Part shown: piece after piece, positions 1-6,907 of the stretch
Numbering within the stretch: the stretch's first letter is position 1
Layout: every line of letters begins with the position of its first letter
DNA from: CAG-791 sp045113775
GTDB lineage: Bacteria; Bacillota; Clostridia; Lachnospirales; Lachnospiraceae
Assembly: GCA_045113775.1 (NCBI GenBank)
Contig: JBGUJH010000014.1
Location: 1-41,127 of the forward strand
DNA: 41,127 nucleotides
Reading direction: 5' to 3'
Translations under genes and position numbers: made by a program
The notes under the pieces: generated by a model
Told to the model about the DNA's origin: nothing
The model's input: the letters and a program-made list of their open reading frames with translations, nothing else
Database searches by the model: none

Positions 1-2
1 GC

Positions 3-1151
3 GTGCGCAGCGCATGGGAATACAGGAAAAAAGTGATCGACACCTCTTCCTGCCGTGTGATCTTCGGGGAGGCCGATTTTCTGCCCGGAATCACCATCGA
101 TAAATATGAAGACGTGCTGGTCGTGGAGTCTCTGGCTCTGGGGATTGACCGGCTCAAGCCCATGATTCTCTCCTCGCTGAAAAAAGTACTTGCTGAAGAC
201 GGGATCACGGTCCGAGGAATCTATGAGCGCAGTGACGCCAAGGTGCGCGAAAAAGAAGGTCTTCCCCGGGTCAAGGGTTTCATCGGCCAGCCTTTTGACA
301 CACTGGTTCCGATTACAGAGAACGGGGTGCGCTATATGGTCGACGTCGAAAACGGACAGAAGACAGGTTTCTTCCTGGACCAGAAAGAAAACAGGCGCGC
401 GATTGCCCGGCTCTGCTCCGGGGCCCGGGTCCTGGACTGCTTTACACACACCGGTTCCTTCGGTCTCAACGCCGCCTTTGCCGGAGCAGCTGAAGTCACC
501 AGCGTCGACGCCTCCGAGCTCGCTATTGAGCAGGCAGCAGAAAATGCCGGACTGAACGGATTTGTACCTGAAGATCCGGTTCGGGAATCCGATGTCCCTG
601 CTTTACCTCAGGAATCCATTAAACCAGCTTCAAGTCTGAAATCCGGCATTCCTGCTTTTAATCCGGAATCCGGCACTCCGGCTTCAACTCAGGAATCCAA
701 AGCCGTCGCTTCGACTCAGGCAGAAGCTGCCGCTTCCCGCTGGCTGGTCAACCAGGCCGGCACCCGCCTGCAATATCTGTGCGCGGATATTTTTGACCTG
801 CTGCCGGACCTCCACAAAAAAGGGGAACTCTACGATGTTGTCATCCTGGATCCTCCCGCGTTCACGAAATCCCGCAATTCCATCAAGGCTGCCGTGAGGG
901 GCTACCGCGAGATCAATCAGCGTGGCCTGCGCCTGGTCAGGGACGGCGGCTTCCTGGCCACCTGCTCCTGTTCGCATTTCATGGATCCTGATCTCTTCCG
1001 TGATACCATCGCAAAGGCCGCAAAAGACGCCCATAAGCGCCTGCGCCAGATCGAGTTCCGCACCCAGGCTCCCGATCACCCCATCCTCTGGGCTTCGGAG
1101 GAATCCTATTATTTGAAATTCTACATCTTCCAGGTCGTGGAGGAGAAATGA
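3..1151 (+). CDS. Class I SAM-dependent rRNA methyltransferase, RlmI-like (5' partial)
   Basis: This is the host gene in which the prophage sits. Proteins of this family (RlmI/YccW, COG1092) methylate cytosine-C5 in 23S rRNA using S-adenosylmethionine. The visible part starts with the middle EEHEE-like domain (AWEYRKKVID, RGIYERSD), then has NGQKTGFFLDQ, the SAM-binding segment LDCFTHTGSFG (about residues 144-154) and the DPPAF catalytic motif near residue 283. The N-terminal PUA domain is missing because the window begins inside the gene; the GTG at base 3 is therefore not trusted as the start. About 60 residues of Ser/Pro/Glu-rich low-complexity sequence (bases about 565-745) interrupt the Rossmann domain between its SAM-binding and catalytic motifs. 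The last codons and stop are encoded by the att core. Confidence 0.85.
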   Translation: MRSAWEYRKKVIDTSSCRVIFGEADFLPGITIDKYEDVLVVESLALGIDRLKPMILSSLKKVLAEDGITVRGIYERSDAKVREKEGLPRVKGFIGQPFDTLVPITENGVRYMVDVENGQKTGFFLDQKENRRAIARLCSGARVLDCFTHTGSFGLNAAFAGAAEVTSVDASELAIEQAAENAGLNGFVPEDPVRESDVPALPQESIKPASSLKSGIPAFNPESGTPASTQESKAVASTQAEAAASRWLVNQAGTRLQYLCADIFDLLPDLHKKGELYDVVILDPPAFTKSRNSIKAAVRGYREINQRGLRLVRDGGFLATCSCSHFMDPDLFRDTIAKAAKDAHKRLRQIEFRTQAPDHPILWASEESYYLKFYIFQVVEEK

Positions 1152-1157
1152 ACCGGA
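1115..1157. repeat. attL, 43-bp attachment site core
   Basis: The 43 bases are repeated without mismatch at 40692-40734. The repeat begins GAAATTCTACATC and ends AATGAACCGGA. At this end it covers the last eleven complete codons and TGA stop of the rRNA methyltransferase gene, so recombination anywhere in the core restores an intact gene end. Sequences diverge at once on both sides of the repeat, as expected for attL and attR. Confidence 0.92.
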
Positions 1158-1211
1158 CCGTCCGGTATTTATGCGGATGGCAGGCATTTTATCAAAGCGA
1201 AAAAACATCTT

Positions 1212-1235
1212 TGACACACCTTTTGACACACCTTT
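1212..1235 (+). repeat. Arm-type integrase site candidate, left copy
   Basis: Two tandem copies of TGACACACCTTT lie 54 bp inside attL. The identical 24-bp element occurs in the same orientation at 40581-40604, inside attR. Repeats of this kind next to att cores are typical binding sites for the N-terminal arm-binding domain of tyrosine integrases such as the one encoded at 39444-40583. The assignment to integrase binding is inferred from position and copy pattern. Confidence 0.65.
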
Positions 1236-1287
1236 TTCTATTTTGAGTTTCTTCTATTACAAATAGAGTAGAAAATCAGGCATAAAC

Positions 1288-1333
1288 ACAAAAATCCCCC
1301 GGCACCGCCTTTGTGAGCAGGTGTCGAGGGATT
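1288..1333 (-). terminator. Intrinsic terminator of the late operon
   Basis: Arms at 1293-1306 and 1320-1333 pair over 14 positions with two G-T/A-C differences, enclosing a 13-base loop. Read on the - strand the hairpin is followed by a run of T. It sits after the endolysin stop codon, the last late gene, and before attL, so it would stop late transcription from running into the host methyltransferase gene. The region 1158-1287 holds only the arm repeat and A/T-rich sequence with no gene. Confidence 0.8.
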
Positions 1334-1341
1334 CTTTATTC

Positions 1342-1373
1342 GCATAGCTGCCGGGTCCCGGCTGGCTCTATGC
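1342..1373. other. Nested hairpin just upstream of the late terminator
   Basis: GCATAG at 1342-1347 pairs with CTATGC at 1368-1373, and inside it GCCGG (1350-1354) pairs with CCGGC (1358-1362) around a 3-base loop. It lies between the endolysin stop and the terminator on the - strand and could protect the 3' end of late mRNA. It has no adjoining T run, so it is not called a second terminator. Confidence 0.5.
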
Positions 1374-1415
1374 TCTCACATATGCGGACTATTATGGGCC
1401 GATCCGCGCGGCATG

Positions 1416-2837
1416 TCAGTGTTTCTTCAGCTCATCAGCACCGTACTTTTTCAGATAGGCTTTCGAGGCTTCAAGAAACTTCGGCATATCATTCCAATAT
1501 ACATTGACCATGGCCTGCACTGCTTCTGCCCGGTCTCCCAGGGCGTCAGCACGCTCCTGATCCTTGCCGTACCGGTTGAACATTACCTCAATCGCAAGTT
1601 CTCCATTGGTCTTCTCCGGCTTTGCGGTCGCAGTGAATCCATCATCAGCTCCGGGCTCTGAAATCGTCCCGTCGGCCTCGATGATGAAGGCAATCTCCTC
1701 GTTGACACACTGCAGGATCCCGTCCCATCCATTCCTGCCATAATCATAGTACTTTCTCAGGTGGCTTTCGCCTCGTCCATAGGTCTCATCATACTCGCCC
1801 TTCTGCAGCTGGTCCCCGACTTTTCCGCCCAAGGTCTTGCCCTTCTCATTGATCGAAAATTCCATCAATACGTCCGGCTCTGCGCTGAGGCACATTGCGG
1901 TATGGTTCTCCTCATTGAGGTACGTGTCGCCCATCTGGGCAATGAAGTCCATGGATCTCCAGAAGAAATTTCCGGTCTTGACCATGCGTTCCCGCATATT
2001 GCCTGTGTAGGTGGCCCCGCCGCAGCTGATGCCCGCTGCCTCGTAGGAAGAGATCACTGCGCTGCTGCAGTCCCTGTCCCCACCCTTGACCATATACTTC
2101 CGGCCATAAATATCGATCACTTCCATCCCCGAGCCTTGCCGGTCTTCCATATCCTGCGTATAACCGTGTGCATCGTGGATGCAGAGGTGCTTCATGATGA
2201 GGGCCGCGACTTCCTTTTTTGTCACGACCCGCCGTGTCGGAATTATTTCGACCGGCTCTGCGGATCCAAAGTCAGAATACCACTCACTCATATCAACGTA
2301 TCCGTTGATGCCCGGAAGCATTGCTTTGCTGGTATACTGCCAGCCATCCGCCCAGATTGTGGGCTTATAGGCCGGCTCCGGCTTTCCGCTGTTAGATCCA
2401 TAAGCCGCGATCCACCTTCCGCAGTCCATCCCCTTAAGCTGTTTCTCGAATGCCCACTGCCATGAGTAGACTCCGCCATCCTGGAAGGCTTTCTGCCACA
2501 GCTCCGCAGCCTTTTTCCAGATCCCGGTATTGCCCCGCTCCTCCAGATCCAGCCAGTAGGATACCGGCCTAAAGCCTGCGCAGACTCTCTTTGTATGCGC
2601 TATCTCCGATCGGATCTGCTTTTCGGTGGCGGCATAAGAATAGATGTAGACCGCGAAGGGAATGCCCAGTCGGGTGCATTCCTTCATATTATAAATCGCA
2701 TACAGATCGTCCTGCTCTGTGAGGTCGTCTCCGTACCCGACGCGTATGATGGCTCCGGGAATCTTCCCTTTAAGCCGTCCCCAATCAATCTTCCCCTGAT
2801 GTTGCGAAACATCAGGAAGCTCCTTCACTTTCACCAT
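1416..2837 (-). CDS. Endolysin: GH25 muramidase + NlpC/P60-like amidase + Cpl-7-like repeat
   Basis: This enzyme is expected to degrade host peptidoglycan at the end of the lytic cycle after holin opens the membrane. From the N terminus there is a GH25 lysozyme domain (PDVSQHQGKIDW near residues 8-19, YWLDLEERG carrying the acidic catalytic pair), then a cysteine-peptidase-like domain (DRDCSSAVISSYEAAG with the Cys and a later HTAM His), then a C-terminal wall-binding segment of Cpl-7 type (GELAIEVMFNRYGKDQERADALG). The two-catalytic-domain design is common in Lachnospiraceae phages. The ATG at 2837 has GGAGGTGAGG in front of it; the GTG at 2846 lies inside that ribosome site and is rejected. 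The start overlaps the holin gene by 26 bases. No signal peptide is seen, consistent with holin-dependent release. Confidence 0.87.
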   Translation of the reverse strand: MVKVKELPDVSQHQGKIDWGRLKGKIPGAIIRVGYGDDLTEQDDLYAIYNMKECTRLGIPFAVYIYSYAATEKQIRSEIAHTKRVCAGFRPVSYWLDLEERGNTGIWKKAAELWQKAFQDGGVYSWQWAFEKQLKGMDCGRWIAAYGSNSGKPEPAYKPTIWADGWQYTSKAMLPGINGYVDMSEWYSDFGSAEPVEIIPTRRVVTKKEVAALIMKHLCIHDAHGYTQDMEDRQGSGMEVIDIYGRKYMVKGGDRDCSSAVISSYEAAGISCGGATYTGNMRERMVKTGNFFWRSMDFIAQMGDTYLNEENHTAMCLSAEPDVLMEFSINEKGKTLGGKVGDQLQKGEYDETYGRGESHLRKYYDYGRNGWDGILQCVNEEIAFIIEADGTISEPGADDGFTATAKPEKTNGELAIEVMFNRYGKDQERADALGDRAEAVQAMVNVYWNDMPKFLEASKAYLKKYGADELKKH

Positions 2838-3195
2838 CTTCCTCACCTCCTGCGGGGATAGTGTCAGCGGCTTGCAAGGAATTCAGAGTATTGACTGCCG
2901 CCTCGATTAGTGTATCCAGCTCTCTGTTGGTGATCAGGATCCCGCTGTTCATGCAGATCTTCATTACGGTGTTCTTTGCATATTTCTTACGCATACTACC
3001 GTCCGGATCTATCTTCTCAGCATGGTTATAGATCTGTTCTGCAGCATAAACTGCTGAGTAGACCCAGCCACGGATCTTTTCCATCTGCTCGTTTTCAGTT
3101 TTTGTCTGCAGCCATTTCCTGAAGGCCGGGACTACGATGCCCGCCATGACAAGGACCGCAAGTTTTATTAACAGCTCTAAAATCTCCAGTTTCAT
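2812..3195 (-). CDS. Phage holin, LLH family
   Basis: The 127-residue protein has one N-terminal membrane segment (about residues 7-26, LLIKLAVLVMAGIVVPAF) followed by a charged amphipathic region with KWLQTKTENEQMEKIRGWVYSAVYAAEQI, the pattern of LLH-family holins. These form membrane lesions that release or activate the endolysin. The gene lies immediately upstream of the endolysin and overlaps its start, so the two are co-translated. GGGAGG precedes the ATG. Confidence is high because sequence pattern and context agree. Confidence 0.85.
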   Translation of the reverse strand: MKLEILELLIKLAVLVMAGIVVPAFRKWLQTKTENEQMEKIRGWVYSAVYAAEQIYNHAEKIDPDGSMRKKYAKNTVMKICMNSGILITNRELDTLIEAAVNTLNSLQAADTIPAGGEEDGESEGAS

Positions 3196-3255
3196 CGCTT
3201 ATTCCTCCCGTAGTGTCGATAGGTCCGCAATTACTTTGATATGGCAGGCGTCATA

Positions 3256-3651
3256 TCATATGAACTTGTTCTCGTTTTTCACTCTCTGGTATACCTCCCT
3301 GATGTGGGAGATCGCGCTGGTAGCCTTATCGTTCTCATAGTCTGCGTGCGTCCTGCAGAAATTCCTGTAATACTTAATGTCCTGCAGGACCTGGTTAAAG
3401 CTTTCCTCCGAGTGCTCCATCCCGCGCCTCAACTCATCGTCGAATGACAGGATGTTCCGGCGGGCATTGTCCGCATTCTCCTTATCCATCCTGGACTCTA
3501 TGCCTATAATCTTGTCCTTGATCGACTTCAGGGCAGCAAGGACCTCTGAGTTTTTATCCTTCTTTTCATCGGAGCGGCGGATCAAAAACTCGATCAGTCC
3601 GATCAGGCCGCCGCCAAGGAGGCCTCCTACCAGTGTCTGTAAAAAATCCAT
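3256..3651 (-). CDS. Small membrane protein of the lysis cassette
   Basis: A 131-residue protein with one Gly/Leu/Ile-rich N-terminal membrane segment (about residues 4-24, LQTLVGGLLGGGLIGLIEFLI) and a long charged, probably coiled-coil C-terminal part. It lies between the lysin-like/MBL gene and the holin. Its topology and place suggest a holin accessory or second holin-like protein, but no family was recognised. GAGGAGG lies 13 bases before the ATG, a somewhat long spacing. A 60-bp gap separates it from the holin gene. Confidence 0.7.
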   Translation of the reverse strand: MDFLQTLVGGLLGGGLIGLIEFLIRRSDEKKDKNSEVLAALKSIKDKIIGIESRMDKENADNARRNILSFDDELRRGMEHSEESFNQVLQDIKYYRNFCRTHADYENDKATSAISHIREVYQRVKNENKFI

Positions 3652-3667
3652 GGTGTCGTAAACCTCC

Positions 3668-5428
3668 TCATTTTTTGAAAACTTTTTTGATTCCCTTGCT
3701 TGTGGTCAGTGTCAGCGTCCTGCCCTCCATGTCCATGAAGATCTCCCCGTCCTCACAGCTCCGGACCACAACAGCGCCGACATTCCGGAGAAGGTCGTGG
3801 GTGGCTTTACGGCCATTGCTCCTTTTCTCATTGTGGTGATACTGCGTGTATCCGATCAGGACCCCTTTGAGTTTCTTCACGAAGGCCTTCAGGATCGCGC
3901 CGCGGTCGCTGTGCCAGAAGAACTTGAAGATATCGCAGAGGAAATCGACGCCTGCAGCCATCATCTGCCGGATACCGTCTGCAGACAGGTCCCCTCCGAT
4001 CAGCACCGTCCAGATGCCGCCCACAATCACCTTGTAAACCATAGACATGTTATTGATGAAGTGGTGGCCGTCCTTCTCCGGGAGCTTGTCTGCGTTGGCC
4101 TGGAAGATCGCTTTGCAGGTGATCGACCCAACAGTAAAACTGTCTCCCGGCTTCAGGTAGGTGACGGGTACAGGAACCTTCCTTGTCTGGCAGTACTTTT
4201 CCAGACTGTCCATCCTCTTGGCATATTTCTTCTGGTACTTGCGGACCCCATCCTGCACTGGCAGATAGACGCGTCCTACTTCGCACGCATCGATCATCGC
4301 CTTCACAAGTCCCGTGTGGTCCCCGTGGTCATGCGTGACAACGATCGCATCGACCTTTTTGGTCAGGGCTGTCAGCTTCTTTACTCCGAGGGAACCGGCC
4401 ATACCGGTGTCGAACACAATGGCATGGTCAATGGTCTTTCCGTCCTTTGCATACTGCAAAAAGATCGACTCATCCCCGAAATACTTATCCTGGTCGTTCT
4501 CCCAGAATCTGGGCACATAGAGCCGGACCTTTACCGGGTCGGCTGCAGTCGTCTCAGAAGGCTTTATGGCGGCCTTCATGAGCTTGTCCACGATTGCCTG
4601 GACATCTGCAGGCTTATAGCCGTTAAACGTCAACAGGAGCTCCCTGACCGCCAGCTTGCCGTATTTATCGGCAATGACATCACGGGCTGCCTGCTCCTTT
4701 GAGCGCGTATGGAGGGCATAGATCTCCTCTACCATGTCCTGCGCTCTCCGTGCGAAGGTTCCGAGGCGCTTTTTCCGGTACGGGTCTTTCCCCGCCCTTC
4801 CTGAGATGATGTAGACGGCCATGTCAAAAGAGATCTTGTCGTCACTGCCCCATACACGGGTGACTTCGTCCTGGATCTTTTTCGCATTGGCCTTGCCGAA
4901 GACAGACAGCTGCCTCTCCCTGGTCTCCCCGGAGCCGTATACATCCAGCATGACATCGCATGCTGCTATCGTGGCCTGCAGGTTGTCCATCTCTCCCATT
5001 GGCGCATACTTGGGCCGGACATAGCCCATGACGTGCCGCCCTTTCCAGCTGCGGCGGCCGCACCCCTTGTTGTAGTTGCCAGAGATGGCCACGTTGTGAC
5101 CGACTGCAAGCTCTGTGTGGTTCGGATCCCCGTTGGTGCCATAGATGATGATGTCGCCGGGCAAGATTCCGTCAGAGCCTTTGTGGTAGATTCCGAGTTT
5201 CTCTGCCTTCTTCTTTACATTGTCTGAGACCTGAGAGTATCCCCCTACAAGGTCGATCCCGCCTGCATCGTACAGGATGGACATGATAGTCTCCGTACAC
5301 CAGGCGTCGGACATTTTGGCATGATGCCCGTGTTTCTGCAGGTTCGCGACCACATCTTTGTGTGCCGTCGTGGAGCCGTCATATTTGGCAGCAGCTGTGA
5401 GGACATCCCACACTGTGCACTTAGCCAT
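3668..5428 (-). CDS. CHAP/NlpC-like peptidase fused to ComEC-type metallo-beta-lactamase domain
   Basis: The 586-residue protein joins unrelated parts. Residues 1-140 resemble a CHAP/NlpC cysteine peptidase (WCTETIMSILYDAGG with Cys44, NHTELAVGH with His104). Residues about 145-290 contain two helical stretches of the Cpl-7-like wall-binding type (DVYGSGETRERQLSVFG and PYRKKRLGTFARRAQDMVEEI). Residues about 298-575 are a metallo-beta-lactamase fold of ComEC/Rec2 type: THDHGDHTG at 365-373, NNMSMVYKV at 459-467, IGGDLS at 477-482 and WHSD at 505-508. All metal-ligand motifs appear intact, so the domain should bind metals. The ATG has GAGGAGGTGATC upstream. It follows the GH114-like gene and precedes the lysis genes. 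The substrate of the MBL domain is unknown; nuclease, phosphodiesterase or teichoic-acid/phosphocholine-type activities are possible. Confidence 0.8.
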   Translation of the reverse strand: MAKCTVWDVLTAAAKYDGSTTAHKDVVANLQKHGHHAKMSDAWCTETIMSILYDAGGIDLVGGYSQVSDNVKKKAEKLGIYHKGSDGILPGDIIIYGTNGDPNHTELAVGHNVAISGNYNKGCGRRSWKGRHVMGYVRPKYAPMGEMDNLQATIAACDVMLDVYGSGETRERQLSVFGKANAKKIQDEVTRVWGSDDKISFDMAVYIISGRAGKDPYRKKRLGTFARRAQDMVEEIYALHTRSKEQAARDVIADKYGKLAVRELLLTFNGYKPADVQAIVDKLMKAAIKPSETTAADPVKVRLYVPRFWENDQDKYFGDESIFLQYAKDGKTIDHAIVFDTGMAGSLGVKKLTALTKKVDAIVVTHDHGDHTGLVKAMIDACEVGRVYLPVQDGVRKYQKKYAKRMDSLEKYCQTRKVPVPVTYLKPGDSFTVGSITCKAIFQANADKLPEKDGHHFINNMSMVYKVIVGGIWTVLIGGDLSADGIRQMMAAGVDFLCDIFKFFWHSDRGAILKAFVKKLKGVLIGYTQYHHNEKRSNGRKATHDLLRNVGAVVVRSCEDGEIFMDMEGRTLTLTTSKGIKKVFKK

Positions 5429-5440
5429 TAGATCACCTCC

Positions 5441-6217
5441 TCAATCACCGCGCAGGTCTGTATGCCTGCTGACATACAAGCCCTGCCAGCCGTGCCTCAC
5501 GTAGTAGGCTTTCACATTCAGGATGCCCGAAGCCGACTTCACATATTCGATGCCCCTGACGTAAAGTCCCTGCTTTTTTGCCCAATCCATATAAGCTGTT
5601 CTGTACTTCCTCTCCGATGATGATTGTTTCTTGAAGCCCTCATACAGACACCCTTCCTGGTTTATGGTCCTGATCAGAGCCTTTCCCCGCCCGTCCTTGA
5701 AGAGTTTCCTGACGAAGGCATCAGCTCCGTTCGGCATGACAATGAGCCCCAAGTCCATAACGATTGTCGTGATGACATCGAGCATTGCTTTATATACTGC
5801 ATCGGCGGACGGAGCACTCCTGAGCATAGTACTGTCCTGCTCCCTGAAACCCTCCAGGCACATCCAGTAGATGTCCGCGTTATCAAAGTAGAGCCCGATG
5901 GCTCCCTTCGCCTTTTTCTTCTTTGCTTCTTCCACAAGGTGCTGTTTCCATCTGGCAGAGGTCGGGTCGATCCAGTACTCGCCGGGCCAGCCTTCATATT
6001 CCGCAAGCCTCAAATCTTTATAATTGGCATAAAAAGAGCGCTCCCTTTCGAGAGCGCCGGCATTAAGATAATCATATACATATACACCGCGGTTTATAGC
6101 ATCCCGTATAATGTTTGCGGGTATGCCGTCGGTATCAACCACAGCAAGATCTTGTTTTTTGCATCGGTCAAGAGTACGCTTCACGTACTCCTGCTCGAAG
6201 CAGTATCTCAAAGCCAT
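5441..6217 (-). CDS. GH114-like (endo-alpha-1,4-polygalactosaminidase/TM1410-type) glycosidase
   Basis: The 258-residue protein resembles the TIM-barrel TM1410/GH114 family: DLAVVDTDGIPANIIRDAINRGVYVYDYLNAG, then ERERSFYANY, GWPGEYWIDP and a KGAIGLYFDNADIYW strand carrying the acidic residues expected at the active site. Known members cleave galactosaminogalactan-type exopolysaccharides. In a phage tail/lysis region such an enzyme could degrade capsule or cell-wall polysaccharide during entry or help release. The ATG at 6217 has GAGGAAGGGG upstream and leaves 13 bp to the upstream tail gene; a longer upstream extension of the frame would run through the neighbour and is rejected. No signal peptide or trimerisation domain is visible. 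Substrate is inferred only from the family. Confidence 0.65.
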   Translation of the reverse strand: MALRYCFEQEYVKRTLDRCKKQDLAVVDTDGIPANIIRDAINRGVYVYDYLNAGALERERSFYANYKDLRLAEYEGWPGEYWIDPTSARWKQHLVEEAKKKKAKGAIGLYFDNADIYWMCLEGFREQDSTMLRSAPSADAVYKAMLDVITTIVMDLGLIVMPNGADAFVRKLFKDGRGKALIRTINQEGCLYEGFKKQSSSERKYRTAYMDWAKKQGLYVRGIEYVKSASGILNVKAYYVRHGWQGLYVSRHTDLRGD

Positions 6218-6230
6218 AGAATCCCCTTCC

Positions 6231-6638
6231 TCAGTTTGTTTCCCACTCTGCCGACCCGTAAAGTATCGTAATATCATCACCGGAGTTATGGGTGATAGTA
6301 CCGTCTGCATTAAATTCAAATTGCGGCCCGACAACTACGCCTGTCTTCCTGTACCCCACACCCGGAAACATTTTTCGTGATGGTGGTCTGTATCCTGCCG
6401 GAATTGTGAACATTGTTGTTTGTTTTGGAATAGCAGTTGTGCCATTGGCATATCCAATACCGACATAGCACCGTACATTTTTTCCAGTCTTTACAAGTTT
6501 ACAATTTTTCAGGTTTGCGTTTTGCATAACTGAAGCAGACCCAACTGTCCCAGAGGCATAGGTTGTTGTTGAAGATGTTTGAAGAGCAGCAAGTTCCTGC
6601 AGTATTTTTGTCAACATCTTTTTAATACTGAGCATCAC
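6231..6638 (-). CDS. Small tail-fibre/baseplate-type protein
   Basis: The 135-residue protein has an N-terminal helix (MLSIKKMLTKILQELAALQ) followed by a Ser/Thr-rich beta region with NANLKNCKLVKTGKNVRCYVGIGYANG and IPAGYRPPSRKMFPGVGY. This resembles the head or tip domains of Gram-positive phage fibres and upper baseplate proteins. It overlaps the preceding gene by 4 bases, and the start ATG is embedded in the end of that gene. Position between tail and lysis genes supports a virion surface role. The specific receptor cannot be inferred. Confidence 0.6.
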   Translation of the reverse strand: MMLSIKKMLTKILQELAALQTSSTTTYASGTVGSASVMQNANLKNCKLVKTGKNVRCYVGIGYANGTTAIPKQTTMFTIPAGYRPPSRKMFPGVGYRKTGVVVGPQFEFNADGTITHNSGDDITILYGSAEWETN

Positions 6639-6889
6639 TCAATCACCTCCTCCGGAACGGCAGCCGCATGGTAATAGCACTTATCCATGATCCTATTGCC
6701 GCGAGAGGAAAATAAAATAGCAGCGTGTTCCGCGTGATCAGAAACCGCTGCCCTTGAAAGGATCTCATGAAATTTTGCTTCACCCTTTAGCTGTGCCTGT
6801 GCTTCATTTTCATCCCAGTGCCATTTGATATCATGTTCAAATTCACCGGATTGAGTTTTTATAATCTCGGCTGTATAGAATTGATACAT
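6635..6889 (-). CDS. Conserved small phage protein of the tail region
   Basis: An 84-residue protein of unknown function. The core KFHEILSRAAVSDHAEHAAILFSSRGNRIMDKCYYHA looks like a small cytoplasmic alpha/beta protein that recurs next to tail genes in Firmicutes phages, by memory. It has no membrane segment. A GGAAAGGA-type site precedes the ATG. It may be a fibre-assembly helper by position, but that is only inference. Confidence 0.6.
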   Translation of the reverse strand: MYQFYTAEIIKTQSGEFEHDIKWHWDENEAQAQLKGEAKFHEILSRAAVSDHAEHAAILFSSRGNRIMDKCYYHAAAVPEEVIE

Positions 6890-6907
6890 ATCCTTTCCTC
6901 CATTTAT

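Noticed and set aside
3797..4702. Long + strand open frame opposite the peptidase-MBL gene
   Set aside because: It is the antisense shadow of a gene with clear domain motifs, has no ribosome site and no recognisable product; the same applies to the long + strand frames at 1761-2465, 10496-12889, 16883-18325 and 20816-22063.
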